Positions 53,942 through 62,949 are shown, numbered from the stretch's first letter. The stretch: DNA of 64,000 bases from Pseudorhodobacter aquimaris (GCF_001202025.1 NZ_LGHS01000066.1:124001-188000); one strand, 5' to 3'. The notes: generated by a model not told the origin, from the letters alone. Translations and numbers: made by a program.

Positions 53942-54885
53942 GGTGTCGCCTCGGCGGTGACATCCATCACCAGATCGGCGGCCGGGATGGCACTGTCTAC
54001 GGCCCCTTGTGCAACTAAAAATGCCTCAAAACGGGCATAGCGACCCTGGTCAACCGCCGCCGGACGGCTGGCAAAGCGCGGCCAGGTATCGGCCCATGCA
54101 CGGGTGTTGAGTTCGGTCCGCAACTCTGCACTTGTCGCGAAAAAAGTCTCGGCCGTGGCGTGTGGATCATTCAGGATGTCGGCCGCGGCGCGCTCGGTCG
54201 CGTGCAAGAAGCGCGCGATCTTGTCACGGTCCAGTCCGTGTGCAGCGGCAACATAAATCAGCTCGTCATAGACCGGCACACCCTCCGCTTCGGGATAGAA
54301 ACAGCGCCCCGAAATTCCCTCTATATCCATTTGGTTCAACTCAAAGTTCCGGAACGCACCGATAACACCATCGACCTGTCCAGACATCAGCGCAGGTGAG
54401 ATTGACCAGCCGATATTGATTTGTTCCACGTCTTGTACCGCGACGCCGCTATGGGTCAGCATTGCATTGAGCAACATTTCCTGAACCCCCGCCACGGCAA
54501 AGCCAATCTTGCCGCCGACCAGATCATCCATGGATTGCACAGGCCCATCGGTCCGCACCACAAGACAGGTCAGCGGGGTTTCAATCAACGTCCCGACGCG
54601 CACCAGATCCAGCCCCTCCCGGCGGTTCAGGTGCAGTTCCGGCTGATAGCTGACCGCCAGATCGACACGTCCCGCAGCAACCATCCGCGGCGGATCATTT
54701 GGGTCGGCAGGGGTGACGAGTTCGACTTCAAGCCCCGCTTCTTTGAAATATCCCAATTCCTGCGCCAGTATGATCGGCCCGTGATCGGGATTGATGAACC
54801 AGTCCAGCATGACCGTCATACGGTCTTGGGCGATTGCAGGTGTTGCGAAAAGGGCAAGGACGAGGGGGGCGATGAAATTCTTCAC
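53938..54885 (-). CDS. thiY: Thiamin-precursor periplasmic binding protein (ThiY)
   Basis: A 315-residue NMT1/THI5-like protein with a signal peptide (starting GTG: KNFIAPLVLALFATPAIAQ). The mature chain reads DRMTVMLDWFINPDHGPI, the family hallmark, then LAVSYQPELHLNRREG, GGKIGFAVAGVQEMLLN and INIGWSISPALMSGQVDGVI. Bacillus ThiY binds formylaminopyrimidine. The GTG at 54885 has GGAG at good spacing, and the open frame beyond it runs antisense to nothing but the thiF tail, so the longer start is rejected. Confidence 0.88.
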   Translation of the reverse strand: MKNFIAPLVLALFATPAIAQDRMTVMLDWFINPDHGPIILAQELGYFKEAGLEVELVTPADPNDPPRMVAAGRVDLAVSYQPELHLNRREGLDLVRVGTLIETPLTCLVVRTDGPVQSMDDLVGGKIGFAVAGVQEMLLNAMLTHSGVAVQDVEQINIGWSISPALMSGQVDGVIGAFRNFELNQMDIEGISGRCFYPEAEGVPVYDELIYVAAAHGLDRDKIARFLHATERAAADILNDPHATAETFFATSAELRTELNTRAWADTWPRFASRPAAVDQGRYARFEAFLVAQGAVDSAIPAADLVMDVTAEATP

Positions 54886-54910
54886 GAGCAGCTCCGTTTT
54901 GGTGTTCGGG

Positions 54911-55873
54911 TTAAAGATCTGGCAGGGCGAGCAGGGCGACCGGCCCCGCCCAGCGGTTTCGGAGGGCCGTGCAGGCATGATGCGCCCGCAGGCCGGTGCG
55001 GCAGGCCAGCACAATGCGTGTTGCGGCGGGCGGCAGGGGATATTTAGTCAAGTCGTCAGGCGACAGATGCAAGGCCCCGCTGCGAAACGGGAACGGCACT
55101 TCTGTTCGCAGATCGATCACCAGATCATCCGGCGTGATCTGGCTGTTGGCAATGAAGGGCGCGGGGCTGTCCGGTTCCGTGGCTCCATCGAAGCGAAACC
55201 CCGACATACGCCACTGTGCCGCGTTCAATGTCATCATCTGACCCAAAGGCGAGGGCGCCAGATCAAGCAAAACCGCCAATGCCATTTGTGCCTGCATGGT
55301 CCCGATCATTGCCACCACCGGCCCCAACACACCTGCGGTTGCACAGGTCGCGGCCCTGCGTGGCAGATCAGGAAACACCGCACGCAGCGACGGGGCCGTG
55401 GCGCAAAAGCCGCCCAGATACCCGCTCATCCCCAAAGCCGAGGCCGAGATCAGCGGCTTGCGGGCAACAAGCGCCGTGTCGGACAAGGTCAAGCTGGCCG
55501 CGAAGCTATCGGCACAATCAAGAACCACATCGGCCGCCGCTATAAGGTCGGGCGCATTCGCAGGCGTCAGCCAGTCAACCAGCGGGCGCAGGGTGACATC
55601 GGGGTTCAGGGCGGCCAAGCTGGCGGCGGCGGCCTTAACCTTGGGTTGGCCGATATCCTGCATCCGGTAAAGTGGCTGGCGGTGCAGGTTGCTCTCATCC
55701 ACAGTATCACCGTCGATCAGCGTGATCTTGCCCACACCCGCCCCAACAAGATATTGCAGCACAGGGACGCCAAGCGCCCCTGCGCCGACGACCAAAACAT
55801 GTGCGTCGCGCAAACGTGTCTGCCCCGCGGCGCCCACTTGGGGCAGGGCGATCTGGCGCGCATAGCGGTTCAT
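54911..55873 (-). CDS. thiF: ThiF adenylyltransferase with C-terminal rhodanese domain
   Basis: A 320-residue fusion. Residues 1-about 230 are a ThiF/MoeB E1-like domain ([28 protein letters not shown], the ATP-site ITLIDGDTVDESNLHRQPL, DCADSFAASL, ATCATAGVLGP). The last about 75 residues are a rhodanese domain with the catalytic loop ACRTGLRA. It would adenylate the ThiS C-terminus and, through the rhodanese Cys, help load sulfur. The zinc-binding Cys pairs of E. coli ThiF are not evident. Start 55873 follows GAAGGTGA and overlaps the thiE stop. Confidence 0.9.
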   Translation of the reverse strand: MNRYARQIALPQVGAAGQTRLRDAHVLVVGAGALGVPVLQYLVGAGVGKITLIDGDTVDESNLHRQPLYRMQDIGQPKVKAAAASLAALNPDVTLRPLVDWLTPANAPDLIAAADVVLDCADSFAASLTLSDTALVARKPLISASALGMSGYLGGFCATAPSLRAVFPDLPRRAATCATAGVLGPVVAMIGTMQAQMALAVLLDLAPSPLGQMMTLNAAQWRMSGFRFDGATEPDSPAPFIANSQITPDDLVIDLRTEVPFPFRSGALHLSPDDLTKYPLPPAATRIVLACRTGLRAHHACTALRNRWAGPVALLALPDL

Positions 55874-56472
55874 GTCGTCACCTTCAGCCACTGGCGCATG
55901 CGCGCGTCGGGGTCAGGGTTCAGCGTGATATCGGTCACTGCGGCCACTGTGTCGGCCCCGGCGGCAAAGGCCCCGGGCGCACGTTCGACCGACATGCCCC
56001 CGATGGCACACAAGGGGATTTCTCCGATCAGCGCCTTCCATTCCGTCAAACGGTCAAGGCCCTGCTCAGCCCATTTCATCTGTTTCAGAATTGTGGGATA
56101 AACCGGCCCCAAAGCGATATAGTCAGGGGCAAGGGCCATTGCGCGGTCCAGCTCTGCGCGGTCATGGGTCGATACCCCAAGTTTAAGCCCGGCACGCCGA
56201 ATGGCGGCCAGATCGGCGGTATCCAGATCCTCTTGGCCCAGATGCAGCCATTCGGCACCCAAGTCGATTGCCAATTCCCAATGATCGTTGACGACAAGGG
56301 CCGCACCATAGCGGCGGCAATCGGCGAGTGAGGTGCCGATCTCGTGGCGCAGGTCTTGTTCGGCGTGATCCTTGATACGCAGTTGTACCAGCGCGACACC
56401 CAGGCCGACGGCCCGTGAAACCCACTGCCTGCTGTCAAAGATGGGGTAAAAACGGGGTAACATCATAGCCAT
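55870..56472 (-). CDS. thiE: Thiamin-phosphate synthase
   Basis: A 200-residue TIM-barrel enzyme joining HMP-diphosphate and thiazole phosphate. Motifs are [70 protein letters not shown] and [20 protein letters not shown]. The start overlaps the thiG stop by 10 bases. Confidence 0.94.
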   Translation of the reverse strand: MAMMLPRFYPIFDSRQWVSRAVGLGVALVQLRIKDHAEQDLRHEIGTSLADCRRYGAALVVNDHWELAIDLGAEWLHLGQEDLDTADLAAIRRAGLKLGVSTHDRAELDRAMALAPDYIALGPVYPTILKQMKWAEQGLDRLTEWKALIGEIPLCAIGGMSVERAPGAFAAGADTVAAVTDITLNPDPDARMRQWLKVTT

Positions 56473-57224
56473 GCCTTGCCAATCACCGGGGTTGAGGGCA
56501 CCGCCATGTCACGTTGGCCCATCGGGCCTGATACTGCGGCCAGCGCACCGGCCTGCGCGGCCAGAGCAAAGGCGCGGGCCATTTCGGCGGGGTCACCCGC
56601 CTCGGCAACCGCAGTGTTCAGCAAGATCGCATCGAACCCCAATTCCATCGCCTGTGCGGCATGGCTGGGCAGGCCAAGACCCGCATCAATCACCATGGCA
56701 ACATCGGGAAAAGCGGCCCGCAAGCTGCGCAACCCGTGAATATTGTTCAGCCCCATGCCCGACCCTATTGGCGCCCCCCATGGCATCAGTACTCGGCAGC
56801 CCGCATCAATCAGTTTTGCCGCCAGCACCTGATCTTCGGTGGTATAGGGGAATACTTTGAACCCGTCGGCACATAAGACTTCGGCCGCCTCCAGTAACCC
56901 GAAGGGATCGGGTTGCAAACTGTCCGCATGGCCGATCACCTCAAGTTTGATCCAGTCGGTCTGAAAATATTCCCGTGCCATCTGTGCCGTGGTGATCGCC
57001 TCGCGGGCGGAATGACATCCGGCGGTATTTGGCAGCAGATGAATGCCAAGGCCGCGCACAATATCCCAAAATGCCTGCCCTGCGCCGCGCTCCCGCCGCA
57101 GCGACACCGTGACGACCGATGCGCCGCTCTCCCGAAATGCCTTCTCCATCACAGCCGGAGAGGGGTAGCGTGCAGTGCCCAGCATCATGGGGGTCGCCAG
57201 CGTCACGCCATAGAAATCACGCAT
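56463..57224 (-). CDS. thiG: Thiazole synthase
   Basis: A 253-residue TIM barrel that builds the thiazole ring from deoxyxylulose-phosphate, dehydroglycine and ThiS thiocarboxylate. Seen are [20 protein letters not shown]-like start ([14 protein letters not shown]), [24 protein letters not shown], the Schiff-base Lys in [10 protein letters not shown]-type [45 protein letters not shown] and [12 protein letters not shown]. Three bases after thiS. Confidence 0.96.
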   Translation of the reverse strand: MRDFYGVTLATPMMLGTARYPSPAVMEKAFRESGASVVTVSLRRERGAGQAFWDIVRGLGIHLLPNTAGCHSAREAITTAQMAREYFQTDWIKLEVIGHADSLQPDPFGLLEAAEVLCADGFKVFPYTTEDQVLAAKLIDAGCRVLMPWGAPIGSGMGLNNIHGLRSLRAAFPDVAMVIDAGLGLPSHAAQAMELGFDAILLNTAVAEAGDPAEMARAFALAAQAGALAAVSGPMGQRDMAVPSTPVIGKAWL

Positions 57225-57227
57225 GGC

Positions 57228-57425
57228 TTAGCCCCCCTGCATCGCGGTCAGGACTTCTAGCCGGTCGCCGGGCGACAGCGGCGTGTCATCGCGCGCGGCT
57301 TGGGGCACAAAGCTGCCGTTCAGCGCGGTTGCCACCCGCCCCTCGGCCCAGCCCAGTTCAATCAATGCGGTGCCCAGATGGGTGGCAGTTACGTCGCGCG
57401 GCGCGCCGTTCACTTCAATTTTCAT
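57228..57425 (-). CDS. thiS: ThiS sulfur-carrier protein
   Basis: A 65-residue ubiquitin-like protein (MKIEVNGAPRDV, VATALNGSFVPQAAR, SPGDRLEVLTAMQGG) ending in the essential Gly-Gly that becomes a thiocarboxylate. It overlaps thiO upstream and is 3 bases from thiG. Confidence 0.95.
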   Translation of the reverse strand: MKIEVNGAPRDVTATHLGTALIELGWAEGRVATALNGSFVPQAARDDTPLSPGDRLEVLTAMQGG

Positions 57426-58395
57426 GGATCAGATCTCCTGTTTTTCCTGTCAAAAGACATTCTGCCGCCTGCTCGGCCAAGGTGGGGGCCATTAGAAACC
57501 CGTGCCGGAACAGCCCGTTGAGGTACAAGACACGCCCCCGACGAATAACCCGTGGGACATGATCGCAAAAAGCGGGGCGCAGATCGGCCCCCATCTCGAT
57601 GACCTCGGCCTCGGCAAAGCGCGGGTCGAGGGCATAGGCGGTGGATAACAGCTCCAGCACCGAGCGGGCGCGGATGGGGCCGCGTGACGCGGTTTCGATC
57701 TGGGTCGCGCCCAGCATGAACAGCCCGCCCTCACGGGGCACGACATAAAGCGGGTGGCGCGGATGCAGCAGGCGGATGGGCCGCGTCAGCACAATTTCAT
57801 CCGAGCGAAGCACGACCATTTCGCCGCGCACGCCGCGCAAGCCTGACAGATCGCGCTCTGCGGCCATGCCGCGACAATCGATGACCGGCCCCTCTATGTC
57901 ATCGGGAGTGACCGTCCCTGTTTCCACAAGGATGCCGGATGAGAGAAGCTTTTGCGTCAGATCGGACAAGGCCTGTCTGGGGTTCAGGTGGGCCTCTTGC
58001 GCAAAGAACAGGCCGCGGCGGTGCAGGCCGCCCAGATCCGGCTCGAGCGCGGTGATTTTCGCGCTGTCACAGCCGGTATGCCCGCAGGTGCGCGCGGCAA
58101 AGCGGTCAAGTTCGACGCCGTCACGCGAAGGCGCCAGAACCAGCGTGCCACGGCTGGTGACGCGGGTGACCTCTTGCCACAGCGCGGTTGCATTGCGTCC
58201 ATGGGTGATCACTTGGGGTTCACAAATCGCGCCTTCGCAATCGGCCGCCAGCATACCGCCCGCCCACCATGAACAGCCATGTGGGCCCGGCGTGCCTGCA
58301 CGGTCGATGATACGCGGCCGCAGCCCGCGTTTCAGGCAGGCATAAGCGGCCCAAAGACCGGCAACCCCCGCGCCTATGATCGTGACATCAGCCAT
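57415..58395 (-). CDS. thiO: Glycine oxidase (thiazole precursor supply)
   Basis: A 326-residue FAD enzyme with the dinucleotide motif TIIGAGVAGLWAAYACLKRG at the N-terminus. HGCSWWAGGMLAADCEGA and the C-terminal VIRRGRVLYLNGLFRHGFLM place it in the ThiO/glycine oxidase group. It oxidises glycine to iminoacetate for ThiG under aerobic conditions, replacing ThiH. Overlaps thiD by 8 bases and thiS by 11. Confidence 0.92.
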   Translation of the reverse strand: MADVTIIGAGVAGLWAAYACLKRGLRPRIIDRAGTPGPHGCSWWAGGMLAADCEGAICEPQVITHGRNATALWQEVTRVTSRGTLVLAPSRDGVELDRFAARTCGHTGCDSAKITALEPDLGGLHRRGLFFAQEAHLNPRQALSDLTQKLLSSGILVETGTVTPDDIEGPVIDCRGMAAERDLSGLRGVRGEMVVLRSDEIVLTRPIRLLHPRHPLYVVPREGGLFMLGATQIETASRGPIRARSVLELLSTAYALDPRFAEAEVIEMGADLRPAFCDHVPRVIRRGRVLYLNGLFRHGFLMAPTLAEQAAECLLTGKTGDLIHEN

Positions 58396-59191
58396 TGTGC
58401 CAGACCGCGTGAAAATGATGGACAGGGCCGTGACCGCTGCCGATGTTTAGCTGGTCCGCGGCGGCGATTGCGCCCTGAAGATAGCGATGGGCAGCGCGCA
58501 CAGCCTCTTGCATCGGCATGTTTCGGGCCAGCCCTGCGGCAATGGCGGCCGATAGTGTACAGCCGGTGCCGTGGGTATTGCGCGTCGGATGGCGCGGCGC
58601 GGACAGCCGTAAAACATGATGCTCGGTGACCAAAAGATCGACGCATTCCGCCCCCGCGCGATGCCCGCCCTTCATCAACACGGCACGCGGCCCCAATGCT
58701 AACAGGGCGCGGCCTTGCTCCAGCATCGCGGCCTCATCCCGTGCCTCGGCTGCGTTCAATAGCTGCGCTGCCTCTGGCAGGTTTGGCGTCACAAGGTCCG
58801 CCCGCGGCAACAGGCGGATGCGCAAGGCCGCCATCGCCTCATCCGGCAAAAGCACATCGCCTGATTTGGCGATCATCACCGGATCGAGGACGAGAGGCAC
58901 CTGACAGTCTGCCAGACCCTCAGCTACGGCTTCGATGGTTTGCGCGTCGCCCAGCATCCCGATCTTGACCGCGTTGATCGCCAGATCATCAAAGACGGCA
59001 TCAATCTGGGCGCGGACCATCGCGCGTGAGAGCGTTTCAACTGCCGTAACCGCACATGTGTTTTGCGCCGTAATCGCGGTAATGACGCTGGCACCGTAAA
59101 CGCCCAATGCGCTGAATGTTTTAAGGTCTGCCTGAATTCCCGCGCCACCGCCACTGTCGGATCCTGCAATCGTCAACGCCTGAAAAACCAT
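58388..59191 (-). CDS. thiD: Hydroxymethylpyrimidine/phosphomethylpyrimidine kinase
   Basis: A 267-residue ribokinase-fold enzyme phosphorylating HMP twice. Motifs are ALTIAGSDSGGGAGIQADLK, YGASVITAITAQNT, PVMIAKSGDVLL, VTPNLPEAAQLL, VLMKGGHRAG and THGTGCTLSAAIAAGLA. ATG 59191 is chosen because the family start begins there and GGGG stands 7 bases before. An ATG at 59203 lacks a ribosome site. First gene of the operon, 78 bases after the TPP riboswitch. Confidence 0.94.
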   Translation of the reverse strand: MVFQALTIAGSDSGGGAGIQADLKTFSALGVYGASVITAITAQNTCAVTAVETLSRAMVRAQIDAVFDDLAINAVKIGMLGDAQTIEAVAEGLADCQVPLVLDPVMIAKSGDVLLPDEAMAALRIRLLPRADLVTPNLPEAAQLLNAAEARDEAAMLEQGRALLALGPRAVLMKGGHRAGAECVDLLVTEHHVLRLSAPRHPTRNTHGTGCTLSAAIAAGLARNMPMQEAVRAAHRYLQGAIAAADQLNIGSGHGPVHHFHAVWHNG

Positions 59192-59268
59192 AGGTAGCCC
59201 CATTTAATTAAAGGGCCAAAAGCACAGGTAGACGGAGGGCATGCGGCTGCATAGCTTGCAGCTTTTCT

Positions 59269-59347
59269 CCGTTCCCTACGCCGGAATGACCCGGATCAGG
59301 TTCGATGGGTCAGCTTTCGCCTCTCAGCCATGACGGCACCCCAACGG
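59269..59347 (-). promoter_or_regulatory. TPP (THI-box) riboswitch controlling the thi operon
   Basis: On the minus strand the P1 helix is CCGTT (59347-59343) with AACGG (59273-59269). GGGTGCCG, the conserved CTGAGA (59327-59322), ACCTGATCCGGGTCAT and CCGGCGTAGGGAA follow in canonical order. The 3' strand of P1 (ACGGAG) can instead pair with CTCCGT at 59237-59232, enclosing a GCTGCA/TGCAGC hairpin, so ligand-dependent switching is visible. No T-run terminator follows. The freed GCCCTCC could mask the GGGGC ribosome site of thiD, suggesting translational control. Confidence 0.95.
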
Positions 59348-59582
59348 ATACCCAAGAGGTAGCCTTGATTTCAGGCTGTGTCAAATTGGCGGATTCAATT
59401 TCGATTTTCTGCTTCGGGATTTTTGGCCGATGCACATCACATGCGGTGGCGCGAGCATTAATTTTCCAATATTTTTCAAAAGGATATGTCGCATATCTTG
59501 TTTTTTGCGCCTCGTTCTGGTAGGGGTGGGATTCAAGGTTCAAAATGCATGACTTTATGCATCTTCAGCAAGGGAAAGCACT

Positions 59583-60902
59583 ATGGCGGACGGCAATCAA
59601 ATCACCTCGCTACGTCGCAGCGTTGTCGTAAACGAATTTACAAATTCGGTGCTGGATCCCGACCAGCCGATGCTTGGCCCGCTTGCAAATGGCGGCACGA
59701 TCATCGCCAATACCGCGCCAGGGTGCTGGGGGCCAATGATTACCCCGCGGCTGCGCGGCGGTCATGAGGTGACCCGACCTGTCCATGTTGACGGCGCCGA
59801 GCCGGGGGATGCGTTGATCGTCCATATTCGCGACATCACCGTAACATCGCTTGCGACGGCATCCGGGCATGATAACTCTCCCGAGGGCTTTTGTCTTGGT
59901 GACCCCTATGTTGCGGCGCGCTGTCCGACCTGTGATGAGGTCTGGCCCGAAACCCATATCGAAGGAATTGGTCCCAAAGCCGTTCGCTGTGACAAATGCG
60001 GCAATGCTGTCACCCCGTTTGAGATCGTGCACGGCTATACGGTTACCTTCGACCCGACCGGCGCTATTGGCCTGACCCTGCCGCAAGACGCAGCAGAAGC
60101 AATTGCCAAGGATGCTGCCAACTATGCGGCACTACCCGATAATTCGCGCCAACATTCGATCCTGACCTACGCGCCGTCAGATATGCCGGGTGTCATGGTG
60201 CGTATGCGCCCCTTTATGGGGCAGCTTGGAACCTGTCCTTCGATCGCAATGCCGGACAGTCATAACGCCGGTGATTTCGGGGCCTTTTTGGAAAACGCGC
60301 CACATGCCTATGGGCTGACGCATGACCAGATCATTGCCAATAAAACAGACGGCCACATGGATATCGATGCGGTGCGGACGGGCGCGGTTCTGGTTTGTCC
60401 GGTCAAGGTCGCTGGCGGCGGTATTTACATGGGGGACATGCACGCAAGCCAAGGAGATGGTGAAATCGCCGGTCACACCATGGATGTTGCCGGTTCCGTC
60501 ACGTTGCAGGTTTCGGTAAAGAAGGGCTGGCCGATCGATGGTCCGGTGCTGTTCCCTCTGCTTGAGGATCTGCCCCCGATGGCGCGCCCCTTTACAGCGG
60601 CAGAAACGGCCAAAGCGCAAAAGCTAGCGGAAAAATACGGTGTACAGACAATTGAGCAGACAGCTCCGATTTCTGTCATCGGGACGGCCGCTGATATGAA
60701 CGCCGCAATTGACAACGGCCTTCAAAGGGCTGCCACGTTGCTTGGAATCAGCGTGGCCGAAGTCCGGAACCGTGCGACGATCAATGGTGCAATCGAGATA
60801 GGGCGCGCGCCCGGCGTGATTCAGGTGACATTCCTGGCACCTTTGGCCAAGCTTGACGCGGTCGGCCTTGGCGATATCGCGCGTGAGCAATACGGCATTT
60901 AG
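59583..60902 (+). CDS. Acetamidase/formamidase family protein with a zinc-ribbon-like insert
   Basis: A 439-residue FmdA/AmdA amidohydrolase that would release ammonia from formamide, acetamide or related amides. Seen are GTIIANTAPGCWGPMITP, DGAEPGDALIVHIRDI, MRPFMGQLGTCPSIAMPD, TGAVLVCPVKVAGGGIYMGD, MHASQGDGEIAGHTMDV and VTLQVSVKKGWPI. A segment near residues 118-142 has CPTCDEVW...CDKCGN, two CxxC pairs that could form a zinc knuckle. The start has AAGGGAAAG. A ruined symporter gene and its small companion converge on it from the right, hinting at a former amide or urea uptake unit. Confidence 0.9.
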   Translation: MADGNQITSLRRSVVVNEFTNSVLDPDQPMLGPLANGGTIIANTAPGCWGPMITPRLRGGHEVTRPVHVDGAEPGDALIVHIRDITVTSLATASGHDNSPEGFCLGDPYVAARCPTCDEVWPETHIEGIGPKAVRCDKCGNAVTPFEIVHGYTVTFDPTGAIGLTLPQDAAEAIAKDAANYAALPDNSRQHSILTYAPSDMPGVMVRMRPFMGQLGTCPSIAMPDSHNAGDFGAFLENAPHAYGLTHDQIIANKTDGHMDIDAVRTGAVLVCPVKVAGGGIYMGDMHASQGDGEIAGHTMDVAGSVTLQVSVKKGWPIDGPVLFPLLEDLPPMARPFTAAETAKAQKLAEKYGVQTIEQTAPISVIGTAADMNAAIDNGLQRAATLLGISVAEVRNRATINGAIEIGRAPGVIQVTFLAPLAKLDAVGLGDIAREQYGI

Positions 60903-60912
60903 CCTGCCTGCT

Positions 60913-60937
60913 GTGGGGTGGCATGACGGCACCCCAC
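60913..60937 (+). terminator. Hairpin after the formamidase gene
   Basis: 8-bp stem GTGGGGTG/CACCCCAC (60913-60920 with 60930-60937), 9-base loop, 10 bases past the stop. No T-run follows, so it is only a possible terminator. Confidence 0.45.
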
Positions 60938-61065
60938 CAAGAGAACAGATAATGCCCTCGCGGCCGTTCCGCTTATGTTTAAGGGTGGCGCAAGACGCAT
61001 ATGATTGCCGGGGTCAATGGGCCATTTGTTCTTGCGAATGAACAAGGATCATATTGTTACATACA

Positions 61066-61089
61066 GCGGCGCACCCATTGGTGCGCCGC
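61066..61089 (-). terminator. Hairpin downstream of the 43-residue ORF
   Basis: Perfect 10-bp stem GCGGCGCACC/GGTGCGCCGC with a 4-base loop, 42 bases past the stop of the small minus-strand gene. Likely terminator or barrier between the convergent units; the bases that follow (TGTATGTAAC) are T-poor. Confidence 0.5.
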
Positions 61090-61130
61090 CAAATCTGCCG
61101 GGGTGATGCCCCCGCAGGCATAGGCCCGGA

Positions 61131-61262
61131 TTAAACAATGCTTTTACCTTCGATGCGTACCTGACGCCATTCCTGCCAAAAGGCGCGCAACAGGAAAAAC
61201 AGTACGTCGGCCACAATGACGGACAAAATCAGAACATAAATTGTCAAAAATATCGGAACCAT
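61131..61262 (-). CDS. 43-residue single-helix protein, probable symporter companion
   Basis: Too short for routine calling but well formed: AAGGAAAACCA before ATG 61262, one hydrophobic helix (IFLTIYVLILSVIVADVLFF, about residues 4-23) and a basic/aromatic end (RAFWQEWRQVRIEGKSIV). It overlaps the end of the ruined sodium:solute symporter frame, where such small companion subunits are often encoded. The frame is intact although its presumed partner is not. Function inferred from position only. Confidence 0.6.
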   Translation of the reverse strand: MVPIFLTIYVLILSVIVADVLFFLLRAFWQEWRQVRIEGKSIV

Positions 61263-62397
61263 TGGTTTTCCTTTCGGTATGTATCAGAAGTGACTGTGTC
61301 AAAATTGCCGGTTTTGGCGCTAATGTGGGAGAAGTCGAACCTTTCACCGTCAGCCAATGACAAAACCACGCAGACGACCATACCGGCACTGCGCCCGGCG
61401 CAGCCGAAAATCATCAGCCCGGCGATCACACCCGCACCGATGACTACAATGAAAACAGACACGAATGCGGTCGCACCTTCGAGAGGGATGCAGCCAAAGC
61501 GCACCGGAAAGAATACCGCCAGTGCCGCGAGCACTGAGATGGCCAAGGTCCGCTTAGTGACCTTGTCAATAAAAGCTGGCGATGACGGGGGAAACCAGCG
61601 CACCCCAGATTGCACCGACCAGCATCAAAAGCTCCAGAATGTTGAACTTGTTCCTGGCAAAGAATAGCGCCGCACCGATCACAAGTTGCCCTGTAGCCGA
61701 TTGATGCGGTCACAAAGGTCTGGCGGGTCATGTCTTCGCGCACGGCAAAGAAGCGCTGCACAATCGTCTGGTTGCCAACGGCATAGGCCAGCACCGCCGC
61801 GATATGACGCGCGCCCTCGTTAAAGAAATCATCGGAAAAAAAGGAGCTCTGTTACGGTGGCGTGAGGTTGACTGTCCCTGCGGCAAAGATCTAGGTCCCG
61901 CGCGCGGCAAAGAAAACGATCGGCAAGATGATAATCACGGCGCCGAACGAAAGCGGCGAGAGCATGGAGATCAACGCACCACTGGCAATAAAATTCGAGG
62001 TCAGGCTAAGCAGGCTCCCCCAGCAATTTGGACCCGGCAAGGATCAACAGACTGGAGCGCCCGTGCCGTGCGTGAAGGATTTTGGCCAATATATGCGCAT
62101 GTGGCCCAATAGAGCGGATACGATGCCCGAAAGGATAGATGAGAAGGATCATCAGCGAGCCCCAAAAACCCCATAGGTGTAGCCCGATGTCGCTGAGGCA
62201 TAAAGTGAGACGGCCGAAATCCAGGTGGCTGTCATCGAGGCCGCAGAGATGCCAAAGCCAACCGAGTTTCCCGCTGTAATATAGTTATCAGCGCTCTCGT
62301 TTTGTGCCCGATGGTGAGCGACAGAAGAAGTGTTCTTGCAAAAATAAAAGACCAGCAGCAGAAGGGTAATAGGTGCTCCGCGAGTATTCAGTTGCAC
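61244..62397 (-). pseudogene. Sodium:solute symporter (SSS family), multiply frameshifted remnant
   Basis: Pieces of one symporter are spread over all three minus frames in the right order. They are ADNYITAGNSVGFGISAASM and TATWISAVSLYASATSGYTY (to about 62160), GSLMILLIYPFGHRIRSIGP with LHARHGRSSLLILAGSKLLG (about 62155-62010), and LTSNFIASGALISMLSPLSF with VIIILPIVFFAARG then a stop (about 62005-61890). Then come VGNQTIVQRFFAVREDMTRQ (about 61785-61725) and IPLEGATAFVSVFIVVIGAG with the C-terminal tail (to 61244). At least three frame changes plus in-frame stops. Relatives carry urea, purines or similar solutes with Na+. Clearly inactive; placed beside a formamidase, it suggests loss of an amide-uptake function. 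Confidence 0.85.
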
Positions 62398-62722
62398 AAG
62401 TCCTTGCCATATTGTTGTCGCAAGCGGTCGCTGGCGCTGCCGAAAACGACAACGCTTGGGAAAACTGTCACGGACCGCGGCTTGATCGGGGTTGGCGCGC
62501 GGGACCTAAATGTCGCTCGAATGGCGGCAAGGTGCGTATGAATGCGGCCCCGATTTCTGCCCGTGCTCGATGAGATCACGGGGTTCCTAGCCTGTTCAAT
62601 TCAACGATGCAGACGCCGCTACCGACCGGTGGTAGGACAAGGGGGGCGGCCCAGACAGGGATCAGATAATTTATTAGGTTTTTCACCGCGTACATCCGTA
62701 AATATTTGATAATATTAAATGG
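62398..62722. other. Non-coding junction between symporter remnant and IS3 remnant
   Basis: About 325 bases without a supported gene. Short open frames on both strands show no family. The right part (62650-62722) is AT-rich with AATATTTGATAATATTAAAT, as often seen at insertion sites. I could not identify clear terminal inverted repeats. Confidence 0.4.
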
Positions 62723-62908
62723 TTGTCAGAAATGCTTAAGGACCTGTCGCCGCTTACCTATCGGGCTATGACCCGACGCCCCCGGTTACAGGATGCCCTG
62801 ATGTTCGGCCCGCATGAGGATGTGGAGAAGGAAAACGCGCGCCTTCGCAAAGAGAACCGGCTACTCCGCGGGGAGAGGGAAGTGGTGAAGAAGGCGACGA
62901 TCCACTGA
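62723..62908 (+). pseudogene. IS3-family OrfA remnant
   Basis: The C-terminal half is recognisable: EDVEKENARLRKENRLLRGE then REVVKKATIH and a stop. This is the leucine-zipper segment preceding the OrfA/OrfB frameshift in IS3 elements (usual ending KKATVFFA). The N-terminal helix-turn-helix is missing, so this cannot be a working OrfA. Confidence 0.75.
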
Positions 62909-62949
62909 CCGGCAGGATTATGCGAAGCATAAGCCCAAGAGGCTTCTTC

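Noticed and set aside
54791-56101. 436-residue plus-strand frame in the thi operon
   Set aside because: Antisense to thiF, thiY and thiE; Arg/His/Gly-rich.
59290-59312. GGTTCGA word resembling a tRNA T-loop
   Set aside because: It is part of the TPP riboswitch on the other strand; no cloverleaf can be built.
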